Assembly: GCA_030693515.1 (NCBI GenBank) | Contig: JAUYAK010000043.1 | Span: forward strand, 16,192 to 80,191 | Direction of reading: 5' to 3' | Source: Opitutaceae bacterium | GTDB taxonomy: Bacteria > Verrucomicrobiota > Verrucomicrobiia > Opitutales > Opitutaceae | Length of the DNA stretch: 64,000 nucleotides | In this document: positions 26,552 to 35,365 of the stretch, one piece after another | Layout of the letters: every line of letters starts with the position of its first letter | Numbering within the stretch: the stretch's first letter is position 1 | The notes under the pieces: generated by a model | Database searches by the model: none | Told to the model about the DNA's origin: nothing | What the model saw: only the letters and a program-made list of their open reading frames with translations | Made by a program: the position numbers and the translations under genes

Positions 26552-27048
26552 GACAATTCTACGACACGTTCACCACGCCACTCGGCGACTACTCCGTCGC
26601 GCTCAACGCCGCCGGTTCCGTCATCGCCACCGCCTTCGGCGGCTTGCCCGAGCTGCGCGAGCGGTTCACCGCGGACGAGATCGTGCTCGACCCCAAACGC
26701 GCCGCCGATGCGCGCCGCGAACTCACGGAATATTTCACCGGCAAACGCCGGCAATTCACCGTGCCGCTGGCGTCGAGCGGCACGCCGTTCCAGCAAAGCG
26801 TGTGGGCCGCGCTCCGCGCCATCCCGCCTGGCGAGACGCGCACGTATGGGGAACTCGCCGCCGCCATCGGCAAGCCCGACGCCGCCCGCGCGGTCGGCCG
26901 CGCCAACGCCACCAACCCCATCTGCGTGATCATTCCGTGCCACCGCGTGATCGGCAGCGATGGCACCCTCACCGGCTTCGCCTTTGGCGAAGACATCAAG
27001 CAGCGCCTCCTCGAGCTGGAACGGATGCCAACCTCGCGCGCCGCCTAA
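26548..27048 (+). CDS. ogt: Methylated-DNA-protein cysteine methyltransferase
   Basis: A 166-residue suicide repair protein that transfers alkyl groups from O6-alkylguanine or O4-alkylthymine to its own Cys. The active site is PCHRVIG with Cys131. The helix-turn-helix GETRTYGELAAAIGKP (95-110) and the following RAVGRANATNP complete the family signature. The ATG at 26548 overlaps the stop of the Ada-AlkA gene (ATGA), so translation is coupled. The gene is convergent with trpF and their stop codons overlap by two bases (27045-27048). Together with the upstream fusion it rebuilds the full Ada repair set. Confidence 0.95.
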   Translation: MRQFYDTFTTPLGDYSVALNAAGSVIATAFGGLPELRERFTADEIVLDPKRAADARRELTEYFTGKRRQFTVPLASSGTPFQQSVWAALRAIPPGETRTYGELAAAIGKPDAARAVGRANATNPICVIIPCHRVIGSDGTLTGFAFGEDIKQRLLELERMPTSRAA

Positions 27049-27710
27049 GCCTGCGGCTTGGCGGTCGCCGCCTGGTGCAGGGCGACGATGAAGCGCTTGA
27101 GCTTCGCCTCGTCCTTCACGCCGGGCGCGGATTCGACGCCGCTGTTCACGTCGACGAACTTCGCCCCGCTCGCGCGCAACGCCCCGCCGATGTTCTCCGG
27201 GTTGAGCCCGCCCGCGAGGATCCAGAAATTCTCCGGGTGCGCCGTCTGCGCGCGGGCGAAGCCGGCCCAGTCGCCCGTCTGGCCCGAGCCGCCAAAGCCT
27301 GCGGCGTGAAACGTGTCGAAGAGGATGAACTTCGCCGCCGTGCGCACCGCGGCTGGGATGGCGGTGCCAGGCGGAAGCTTCGGCGCAAGCCAGAGGTGCT
27401 TCGCGCCGACGAGCTGCGACCACGCGGCGAGCTGGGAATCCGGTGTCTCGAGGCGGTGATGAATCTGGAAGTAGTCGAAACCCGCGCCCTTCTGCGCCGT
27501 CAGCGCGTCGAGCGTCGGCTCGACCGACACCGCGACCTTGCGGCGCAACGGCAGGCGCGGCGCCATCGCCTGAAACTGCGCCAGCGAAATGCCCCGCGGC
27601 GACTGGGGATGAAAAATAAACCCGAGATAGTCGGCCCCGCAGCGGTCGGCGAAGTCCGCATCGACGAGCGAGGTGAGCCCGCAGACTTTGACTCGGATGC
27701 CGTCGATCAT
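27045..27710 (-). CDS. trpF: Phosphoribosylanthranilate isomerase
   Basis: A 221-residue TIM-barrel enzyme of tryptophan synthesis that converts phosphoribosylanthranilate to the carboxyphenylamino deoxyribulose phosphate. The catalytic Cys10 is in the family's first-strand motif KVCGLT (8-13). The catalytic Asp lies in KFVDVNSGVE near the C-terminus, and LAGGLNPENIG is the phosphate-binding loop. The ATG at 27710 is chosen; a longer in-frame reading continues into hemD sequence and is not family-like. The start lies five bases after the hemD stop. Other trp genes are not in the window, so trpF is uncoupled from the pathway and sits in a hem/ilv run. Confidence 0.93.
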   Translation of the reverse strand: MIDGIRVKVCGLTSLVDADFADRCGADYLGFIFHPQSPRGISLAQFQAMAPRLPLRRKVAVSVEPTLDALTAQKGAGFDYFQIHHRLETPDSQLAAWSQLVGAKHLWLAPKLPPGTAIPAAVRTAAKFILFDTFHAAGFGGSGQTGDWAGFARAQTAHPENFWILAGGLNPENIGGALRASGAKFVDVNSGVESAPGVKDEAKLKRFIVALHQAATAKPQA

Positions 27711-27715
27711 CGGAA

Positions 27716-28501
27716 TCAGCCCAGTTTCTTCACCAGCGCATCCACCAAAGCGTCCAGGCTCGGGGTCTTGGCCGTGAAATCGATCGGCATGCCAGCCTGC
27801 TTCATCGTCTCGCTCGTCTGCGGACCGATGCTGCCGGCGAGCGGGCGTTTCGCGTCCTTCGCCACTTTCAGCGCGGCCGCCTGATCGACGAAGGACTGCA
27901 CGGCGGAGGAGCTTGCGAACAGGATCGCATCGGCGCCGCGGGCGCGGAAATCCGCCGCGGCCGGATCGGCGCTCAGATCGGTTTGCTCGGTCTTGTAAAC
28001 TTGCAGGCGGTCCACGATCGCGCGGGCTTCCTCGAGTTTCTGCACGAGTTCCTCGCGGTTGAGGTTGCCCGAGATCACGAGGACTTTGGCGCTGTCGAGG
28101 CTGCCGGTCGCGATGAGATCGTCGGCCAGCGCCGCGCCGGTCGCGACTTTGGGCTGGCACTCGATTTTGAGGTGTTTTTGGCGGATGGCGGCGGCCGTGG
28201 TGTCGCCGACGACGGCGAAGCGGAGCAGACCGAGCGAGCGGATGTCGTCGTAGATGCGGTGAAACTCCTCGAAGAAAAACCGCACGCCGTTGGCGCTCGT
28301 GAACACGATCCAGTCGTAGCTGCCGAGTTCGGAAAGCACGTCATGGAGCGAATGCTTGTCGATGTCCTTGGTCACGGTGATGAGCGGCAGTTCGATCACC
28401 GCGGCGCCGAGCGCGGCGAGCTTGGCCGCGAGTTCGGGCGATTGCTCGCGCGCGCGGGTGACGGCGACGCGGCGGCCGGAGAGAGGGAGGGAAGCGCTCA
28501 T
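27716..28501 (-). CDS. hemD: Uroporphyrinogen-III synthase
   Basis: A 261-residue two-domain cytoplasmic enzyme that closes hydroxymethylbilane into uroporphyrinogen III with inversion of ring D, for heme and other tetrapyrroles. The family is poorly conserved, but several features identify it: the RRVAVTRAREQ start, YDWIVFTSANGVRFF (the conserved TSxNGVxxF motif), FAVVGDTTAAAI and the second-domain ILFASSSAVQSF. Its ATG overlaps the hemC stop as ATGA, the classic hemC-hemD coupling. trpF follows within five bases. The context makes the assignment firm despite low sequence conservation. Confidence 0.93.
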   Translation of the reverse strand: MSASLPLSGRRVAVTRAREQSPELAAKLAALGAAVIELPLITVTKDIDKHSLHDVLSELGSYDWIVFTSANGVRFFFEEFHRIYDDIRSLGLLRFAVVGDTTAAAIRQKHLKIECQPKVATGAALADDLIATGSLDSAKVLVISGNLNREELVQKLEEARAIVDRLQVYKTEQTDLSADPAAADFRARGADAILFASSSAVQSFVDQAAALKVAKDAKRPLAGSIGPQTSETMKQAGMPIDFTAKTPSLDALVDALVKKLG

Positions 28502-29355
28502 GGGATCAGTTTCAAATCGTGCAGGATGCGGCCGGCCGCCACGGCGGGATCGGCGAAGTCTTCCGGGCGCAGTGACACGCTGACGACGCCCACCGTCTCG
28601 TGAAAGAGGTGCAGCACATCGCCCGCGACATGGGCGCCGAAGGCCGTGTGGCAGCCGCCGCCGAGCGCCGCCTGGAAGGCCCGCTCCATCGTGACCGCGC
28701 GCATCGTGGGCGCATCGAAGATGGCGGTGAACTTCGCCGCATCGTCCGCGCGGCACTGCACCGCGATGGCCCCCTGCCCGACGGCGGGCACCATCTGGTC
28801 GAAATCGAGGGGCGCAAACTCCACGCCGGGCCACGTGTCGAGGCCGAGGCGCTTGAGCCCCGCGGCGGCGAGCACCGTGCCGTCGGCGACGTGTTGCTCC
28901 CCGATCTTTCGGAGGCGGGTGTCCACATTGCCGCGGATCTCGGTGAAGGCCACGTCGGGAAACATCCGCTGCATCTGCATGCGGCGGCGCGGGCTGCCGG
29001 TCGCGAGGCGGGCCGGCAGGTCCACGCCGCTGCGCAGCACGAGCACATCCCGCGGGTCCGCGCGCGGCAGATAGCCGCCGATGGCGAGACCCCCCGGCGA
29101 ATCGCCCGGCAGGTCCTTGCAGCTGTGCACGGCAACATCGGCCTCGCCGCGCTGGAGCGCCGCCTCGAGTTCGCCGGTAAAAAGCCCCTTGCCCCCGCGC
29201 TGTTCGAGCGACCAGTCGGCCTGCTTGTCACCGGTCGTCACGATCCGCAGCAGCTCGGTCTCGACGCCGAGCTGGTTGCGCAGGTGCGCCGCCACCATCT
29301 CGGTCTGGGCGAGGGCGAGCGGGCTTTTGCGGGTGGCGAGGATGAGTTTGGTCAT
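28498..29355 (-). CDS. hemC: Hydroxymethylbilane synthase (porphobilinogen deaminase)
   Basis: A 285-residue enzyme that joins four porphobilinogen molecules on a covalently bound dipyrromethane cofactor. The cofactor Cys is Cys235 (LGGGCHTAFG). The N-terminal ATRKSPLALAQ and DVAVHSCKDLP (Asp/Lys/His active-site loop) are diagnostic, as are GSPRRRMQM and EIRGNVDTRL. I start at the ATG at 29355 (MTKLILATRKS); an alternative ATG four codons upstream would add MGTQ. It overlaps hemD by ATGA. Between it and ilvC upstream lies a 108-base gap with a perfect inverted repeat, so hemC may have its own transcription start. Confidence 0.95.
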   Translation of the reverse strand: MTKLILATRKSPLALAQTEMVAAHLRNQLGVETELLRIVTTGDKQADWSLEQRGGKGLFTGELEAALQRGEADVAVHSCKDLPGDSPGGLAIGGYLPRADPRDVLVLRSGVDLPARLATGSPRRRMQMQRMFPDVAFTEIRGNVDTRLRKIGEQHVADGTVLAAAGLKRLGLDTWPGVEFAPLDFDQMVPAVGQGAIAVQCRADDAAKFTAIFDAPTMRAVTMERAFQAALGGGCHTAFGAHVAGDVLHLFHETVGVVSVSLRPEDFADPAVAAGRILHDLKLIP

Positions 29356-29389
29356 TTGAGTGCCCATCGTGAGGCACAGAGAAAAGCAA

Positions 29390-29449
29390 AGAGGCCACAG
29401 AGGGGAGGAAGAGCAACTCCGTGCCCTCCGTGCCGCCACTGTGGCCTCT
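29390..29449. repeat. Perfect 11-bp inverted repeat between ilvC and hemC
   Basis: AGAGGCCACAG at 29390-29400 is matched by its exact reverse complement CTGTGGCCTCT at 29439-29449. A 38-base spacer carries further CTCCGTG copies. It could fold as a long-loop hairpin in the intergenic mRNA and attenuate or process the transcript between ilvC and hemC. Similar GGCACAGAG-type strings are common intergenic repeats in environmental bacteria. Confidence 0.5.
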
Positions 29450-29463
29450 GTGTCGAAGATCGA

Positions 29464-30492
<1,029 letters not shown>

Positions 30493-30541
30493 GGGAAGGT
30501 TGGTTACGGGGGGATTATGGTTTTTCGATGTCTGAAAAGAA

Positions 30542-31012
30542 TCAGCGCTTCAGCGCGAGGCGCCCGGTGCGGGCGATCTCGAGGATGCCGAAGGGCTCGA
30601 GCAGGCTGAGCAGGGCGGAGACCTTGTCGTCGGTGCCCGTGAGCTCGATGATCAGATTGTCCGCGGAGAGGTTGACGATCTTGGCGCGGAAGATGTCGGC
30701 GATCTGCACGATCTCGGAGCGGGTCTGGGTGTCGGCGCGGACCTTCACAAGCACGAGTTCGCGCGAGACGGCCTGGCCGGCCGTGAAATCGATCACCTCG
30801 ACGACATTGATCAGCTTCCGGAGCTGGCGGATGCAGAGGTCGAGCTGGGCCTCGTCGCCCTTGAGCACGGCGGTAATGCGCGAGAGCGAGGCGTCGTGCG
30901 TGGGCGCGACGTTGAGGGAATCGATGTTGAAGCCGCGGCCGGAGAAGAGCCCGGAGACGCGCGCCAGAACGCCGAACTTGTTCTCAACGAGGACGGAGAT
31001 CGTGTGTCGCAT
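30542..31012 (-). CDS. ilvN: Acetolactate synthase small (regulatory) subunit
   Basis: A 156-residue regulatory subunit of acetohydroxyacid synthase, the first common enzyme of branched-chain amino acid synthesis. The N-terminal ACT domain (residues 1-75: [29 protein letters not shown]) is the usual valine-sensing, feedback-inhibited part. The C-terminal half ([24 protein letters not shown]) matches the family. The catalytic subunit IlvB/IlvI is not in the window, which is unusual because the pair is normally adjacent. The gene starts 27 bases after the encoded CCA of a tRNA-Val on the same strand. C-rich bases (acacctcc) precede the ATG. Confidence 0.94.
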   Translation of the reverse strand: MRHTISVLVENKFGVLARVSGLFSGRGFNIDSLNVAPTHDASLSRITAVLKGDEAQLDLCIRQLRKLINVVEVIDFTAGQAVSRELVLVKVRADTQTRSEIVQIADIFRAKIVNLSADNLIIELTGTDDKVSALLSLLEPFGILEIARTGRLALKR

Positions 31013-31038
31013 GGAGGTGTGGATGGAAAAATTATGGT

Positions 31039-31115
31039 TGGTGGACGCTGAGGGACTCGAACCCCCGACACCCTCGGTGTAAACGAGGTGCTCTAACCAA
31101 CTGAGCTAAGCGTCC
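31039..31115 (-). tRNA. tRNA-Val, anticodon UAC
   Basis: On the leftward strand a complete cloverleaf of 74 bases plus an encoded CCA (31041-31039) can be drawn. The acceptor stem begins GGACGCT and ends GCGTCC, the D-arm is AGCTCAGTTGGTTAGAGC, and the T-arm contains GGTTCGAGTCC. The anticodon stem CCTCG/CGAGG encloses the loop TTTACAC, giving anticodon TAC for Val GUA codons (and wobble). It lies 27 bases before ilvN, so a common transcript is possible. Confidence 0.95.
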
Positions 31116-31216
31116 GAGCCAGTGGGAAAGCAAATCCGGCGGCAGGCGCCTATGACAAGGAATTATTCCGGTATGACGGCCGGACAGACGGTCCCTGGCG
31201 GCGCCACCGCCGGAGC

Positions 31217-32404
31217 TCAGGGGACCAGTTCAAACACTCCCACGCGTTTTTCCGTCTCGGCTGTGCCGTTGAGAAAGGCCAGCACGATCTCGGGCGCAGT
31301 CGCGATCAACTGCTCGTAGCGCCGCAAGTCCCACTTGGCCACGGGTTCGCCATTGATGCGCGTGACCAGATCGCCCGTTTGCACGCCGGCGGCAGCCGCG
31401 GGCGACTGCGGCACGACAGCCGCGACGCGCCAGTAGGCCGGGGTCTTGCTGAAGCCCAGTCCAGGGCTCCGCAACGCCGGCGTCGGGATCGGCGTCCGCT
31501 CATCGCGAAAAAAGGTCACCCGATCGCGTTTCTGGTCAAAGCTCACGGAAAAGTGCCGGAGCATGCCGCCACCGATCGCCGAAAGTTCGTCCGAAAGATC
31601 GACCATCGGCTCGCGAAACGTGTAGGCGCCGAGGCCCAGCGAACCCGCGAGGCGGCCGACGCGCCGCGTGCGCTGCCCACCGAGGGTGCCGACCGTCCCG
31701 CCTTCGGTCGGGCCGGCGGAAAAAAGAGGCTCCAAGCCCACCGGATTGAGGCTGAACAAGGCGTCGCTGCCCGAATCAATGAGCGCCACCACCGAGCGAT
31801 CGCCGATCTGCACCGGAATGACGGGCGTTTTCAGCGTGTCATCAAATTCTATAACCGAGCCCGGCAGCAAGGGCCGGTCGCTCGCCGCCTGGAGGATCAC
31901 GCGGCCCCCCGGGTAGTCGAGCGTGAGGACCGTATCCCGAAAAAGCGGGAAGCCCAGGACCCCGTCAATTTTCACCCCGAGGTGCGCGGAGAGCGGGGCG
32001 CAGTCGTAGACCAGCACCTCCAGATCCTCGAACTTCGCCTCACCCAGTTCGATCCGCCGCAGCGAGCCCCGCGGCAATTCCTTCACCGTGCCATCGGCGC
32101 CCGTCACGCGCACCCGAGTCGCGGCCGGCGAGAACGGCTCGCGGCCTGGGTGACGCAGGGCGAGCGCCGGGGTCACGAGCGTGACCGAAGAGCCCGTGTC
32201 GATCAGGAAACGGTAGGGGCCGTGGCGGTCCCATTTCGTCTCGAGCAGCAGGTAGTTGCCGATCAGCTGCGCCGGCAGAATCACGAGCGGCGATCCCAGG
32301 GTCGTGCGGCCGGGTTCGGGAGGCCGGCGCCGCGGCATCAAGGAACAACCGGCGAGCAGCAGAATGCCCGCGACGATCATGACCTGGACCAGCGCGCGCC
32401 TCAT
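31217..32404 (-). CDS. Lipid-anchored aspartic-protease-like PDZ protein
   Basis: A 395-residue predicted lipoprotein. The lipobox LLAGC has Cys20 after a hydrophobic stretch. Two retropepsin-type aspartic half-domains follow: IDTGSS at 69-73 and IDSGSD at 210-214. A PDZ domain is near residues 320-395 (PQSPAAAAGVQTGDLVTRINGEP). The paired halves could form one intramolecular active site, but the second half has Ser where Thr is usual. Its ATG overlaps the stop of the MFS transporter by ATGA, so the pair is co-translated. Proteolysis or peptide binding at the membrane face is inferred; the substrate is unknown. Confidence 0.78.
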   Translation of the reverse strand: MRRALVQVMIVAGILLLAGCSLMPRRRPPEPGRTTLGSPLVILPAQLIGNYLLLETKWDRHGPYRFLIDTGSSVTLVTPALALRHPGREPFSPAATRVRVTGADGTVKELPRGSLRRIELGEAKFEDLEVLVYDCAPLSAHLGVKIDGVLGFPLFRDTVLTLDYPGGRVILQAASDRPLLPGSVIEFDDTLKTPVIPVQIGDRSVVALIDSGSDALFSLNPVGLEPLFSAGPTEGGTVGTLGGQRTRRVGRLAGSLGLGAYTFREPMVDLSDELSAIGGGMLRHFSVSFDQKRDRVTFFRDERTPIPTPALRSPGLGFSKTPAYWRVAAVVPQSPAAAAGVQTGDLVTRINGEPVAKWDLRRYEQLIATAPEIVLAFLNGTAETEKRVGVFELVP

Positions 32405-33747
32405 TTTTCCGGCTTAGGCAAGCGCAGCCCGAGCGCCAGCGCGAGCGCCGCAAACACCGCGCCCGCGACAAAGACCGTCTCCGAACCCCACACCCAAAAC
32501 ACCACCCCCGCGAGCACCGGCGTAAACGCCCGCGAGAGCGAACCCAGTGAGCGAAAAATCCCCAGCACCCGCCCTTGCTCCCCCGCAGGGGCGTAGAGCG
32601 AGATAAGACCGGTCGTGGCCGGATTCACGAGGCTGGAGCCAAACACGAGCACCCCCACCCCCGCGTAGAGCTGCCACGGCGCGCCCGCGAACCCGACGAT
32701 CACGAAGCCCACGATGGCCGCGCCAAGCCCGATCGCCAGCACGCGCACCTCGTCCACGACCCGCAGGAGTTTTCGCACGAGAAAACCCTGCGTGAAAATC
32801 GCGCAGAGCCCGAGGAAGCCGAGCAGGTAGCCGTTTTCGCGCGCGGCGTAGCCGAAGCGCTGTGTCGCCAGAAACGTGAGCGTCGCCTCCATCCCCACAA
32901 ACGCCACCGCGAACACAAACGCCACGAGGTTAGTCCGCCGCAGCGCGGGGTTGGTCAGTCCGAGGATGGCCGCGAGCGGATTGCGCAGACGGGGCTCGCG
33001 CGACTCGGCCTTGGCCTGCGGCGAGAGCGTCTCGCGAAACTTGGCCGTGATCCAAACGAGGTTCACGAGGCACATCGCGAAGGCCACCAGCGCCGGCACC
33101 GAGAAGGGGTTGATGCCAAAACGCTGGAGTTCCGGGAATCGCGCCGCGAGATTCAGCTGCGTCGTAAACGCCCCGAGCATCGGCCCCGTGAGCAGTCCGA
33201 GGCCGAAGGCCGCGCCGACGAGCCCCATCGCCTTGGACCGCTCCTCGCGCGTCGTCACATCCGCGACCGCCGCGGTCGCGACCGAGAGATTGCCGCTGAA
33301 AGCCCCGCTCACCACGCGCGACAGCAGGAACAGCCAGAACGATCCGCTGAACGCCCAGAGCAGGTAGCTCGCCGCCGTGCCCGCCACGGTGAAGAGCAAA
33401 ACCCCGCGCCGCCCGCGCCGGTCGCTGAGCGCGCCCCAGAACGGCGCGAAAATGAACTGCAAAATCGAAAACACCGAAGCCACCACGCCGCCAAACAGCA
33501 CCGGCGCATAGCTCGCGATCCCGAGCGTGCTGGCCAGCGCATCCGTCTGCCCCACGACCCACCCCAGCACACCGGTCCGCCCCTCCTGGCCCAGATAGTG
33601 CGCGAGCAAATCCGGTCCCAGCGGAAACCCGATCGAGAAGCCGATCAGATCGATGTAGAGCGTGAGAAAAATGACGCCGAGGGACAGCGGGCGGGCGGGA
33701 GCAGGAGCGGCAACGTTGGGCACGAGTGAGGCGAAACGAAAGAGCAT
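32401..33747 (-). CDS. Major facilitator superfamily transporter
   Basis: A 448-residue multi-pass inner-membrane protein with about 12 hydrophobic segments. The cytoplasmic loop between helices 2 and 3 has the MFS motif A, SDRRGRRGVLLF, and the second half repeats the topology. The N-terminus resembles drug or tetracycline-type exporters (LYIDLIGFSIGFPLGP). I start at the ATG at 33747 (MLFRFASLVPN) because the 27 upstream in-frame residues are not membrane-like. It overlaps the lipoprotein gene by ATGA and is followed upstream by merA after 121 bases. Substrate unknown. Confidence 0.83.
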   Translation of the reverse strand: MLFRFASLVPNVAAPAPARPLSLGVIFLTLYIDLIGFSIGFPLGPDLLAHYLGQEGRTGVLGWVVGQTDALASTLGIASYAPVLFGGVVASVFSILQFIFAPFWGALSDRRGRRGVLLFTVAGTAASYLLWAFSGSFWLFLLSRVVSGAFSGNLSVATAAVADVTTREERSKAMGLVGAAFGLGLLTGPMLGAFTTQLNLAARFPELQRFGINPFSVPALVAFAMCLVNLVWITAKFRETLSPQAKAESREPRLRNPLAAILGLTNPALRRTNLVAFVFAVAFVGMEATLTFLATQRFGYAARENGYLLGFLGLCAIFTQGFLVRKLLRVVDEVRVLAIGLGAAIVGFVIVGFAGAPWQLYAGVGVLVFGSSLVNPATTGLISLYAPAGEQGRVLGIFRSLGSLSRAFTPVLAGVVFWVWGSETVFVAGAVFAALALALGLRLPKPEK

Positions 33748-33868
33748 CCCGGGGCGCACGCCAAGGCGCAAAGGGACAGAATAAAATCCCGTTCCGCATG
33801 ACGGCCCAGCGCAAGGGCGACTCCCCATTTCACCGCATAGATACCGCCCTGATAGGCGTCCTACTTGG

Positions 33869-35341
33869 CTACGCCGCGCAGCAGCTTAGTTTTTTCACAT
33901 CTTTGCCAAACGACAGGGAGGCCAGCTTGATGCCTTCGCTGAGCGTCAGGTAGGGATGAAACGCCGACGCCAGCTCCCGCACGGCGATGCCGTGCCGGAT
34001 CGCGAGCGCGGCCTCCATGAGGAGTTCGCCGCCTTCCGGCGCCAGGATTCGCGCGCCGAGGAGCCGGTCGGTTTTCCGGTCGCGGATCAGTTGAATGAAT
34101 CCGCGCGTGTCGCGCGCGGCGAGCGCGCGCGGCACTTGCGAGAGCGGGACCGTGCTGGCCTCGGCGTCGTGGCCGGCGGCTTCCGCCTGCACCAAATCGA
34201 GGCCCACGCCCGCGACTTGCGGATCGACGAAGACCACCCACGGCAACGCCGTGTAGTCGCGCGAACGGGCGGCCCCCGTGAGCGCGTTCTCGGCGGCGAG
34301 AGCGCCTTCGTAAGCCGCGGTATAGACGAACATCGGTTCGCCGATGACATCGCCCGCCGCGTAGACCCCTGGCACCGTGGTGCCGAGGTGATCGTCGGTC
34401 CGAATGAAGCCATCCGCATCTACCTTCACGCCGACTTCTTCAAGGCCGAGCCCGTCGGAGTTGGGTGTGCGTCCGGTGGCGAGCAACAAGTGGCTGGCGC
34501 GAAAGACCTCGCGCTGTCCGTTGACGACAGCTTCCACGGCGACCCCGGGGCCATCCTTGAAGACACGCTGCACGGCGACGCCCGTGACGATACCCAGACC
34601 TTCCGCCTTCAGGTGGGCCGCAAGTTCCTCCGTCAACCCGGGCGATTCCGTGGGCAAAATGCGCGTCGAGCGTTGGACCACGGTCACACGGCTGCCGAGC
34701 CGGGAAAAAATCTGTGCGCACTCCAGCGCGACATAGCGCCCGCCCAGCACGAGCAGCGACTCGGGCAGCTCGTTCAACTCAAACGCCGACTCGTTGGTGA
34801 GGAAGGGCACGTCCGCGAGTCCGGAAATGGCGGGCACCGACGGCCGGGCTCCCGTGCAAAGCAGCACGGCATCGCCGCTGAGGCGCCCGCCATGGACCTC
34901 GACGGTGCGGGCGTCGATCAGCCGGCCCCGGCCGGGGATGAACTTGATCTTGGGATCGTCGCCGATCACGTCGGCGTATTTGGCTTGGCGCAACGCCTCG
35001 ACGAGTTCGTGCTTCTGGCGAATGACGGCGGCGAAATCAGCCAGTTGGCCCGTCGTCTCGATTCCCGCGAAGCGGCCCGGCGATTGGACACGATTCAAAG
35101 CCTCCGCGGCGCGCAGGAGCGTTTTGGACGGCACACAGCCGACATTCACGCACGTGCCGCCCATCGGCAGCCCGTCGTTGATGATCGTGGCGCGGGCCCC
35201 GAGGCCCGAGGCCTTGAGCGCGGCGGAAAACGCCGCGCCGCCACCGCCCACGATCAGGAGGTGTTTGTCGGCGGTCTGCGTCGCGCGGGCCTCGGTGACG
35301 GAGGCGGGGGAAGTTTGGTCGGTGGAGCAGCAATCGGACAT
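33869..35341 (-). CDS. merA: Mercuric reductase
   Basis: A 490-residue FAD-dependent pyridine-nucleotide disulfide oxidoreductase that reduces Hg(II) to volatile Hg(0) in the cytoplasm. FAD is bound by VGGGGAAFSA (31-40). The redox-active Cys pair is in GGTCVNVGCVPSK (Cys64, Cys69). The C-terminus ends LSCCAA with Cys487/Cys488, the Hg-delivering pair that separates MerA from other family members. It lacks the N-terminal metal-binding domain found in some MerA, but its N-terminus starts MSDCCSTD, an extra vicinal Cys pair. It lies downstream of the broken merT-P gene and diverges from merR. Confidence 0.94.
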   Translation of the reverse strand: MSDCCSTDQTSPASVTEARATQTADKHLLIVGGGGAAFSAALKASGLGARATIINDGLPMGGTCVNVGCVPSKTLLRAAEALNRVQSPGRFAGIETTGQLADFAAVIRQKHELVEALRQAKYADVIGDDPKIKFIPGRGRLIDARTVEVHGGRLSGDAVLLCTGARPSVPAISGLADVPFLTNESAFELNELPESLLVLGGRYVALECAQIFSRLGSRVTVVQRSTRILPTESPGLTEELAAHLKAEGLGIVTGVAVQRVFKDGPGVAVEAVVNGQREVFRASHLLLATGRTPNSDGLGLEEVGVKVDADGFIRTDDHLGTTVPGVYAAGDVIGEPMFVYTAAYEGALAAENALTGAARSRDYTALPWVVFVDPQVAGVGLDLVQAEAAGHDAEASTVPLSQVPRALAARDTRGFIQLIRDRKTDRLLGARILAPEGGELLMEAALAIRHGIAVRELASAFHPYLTLSEGIKLASLSFGKDVKKLSCCAA

Positions 35342-35365
35342 ACGGAGATGGGTTGAGGGTTTTGC

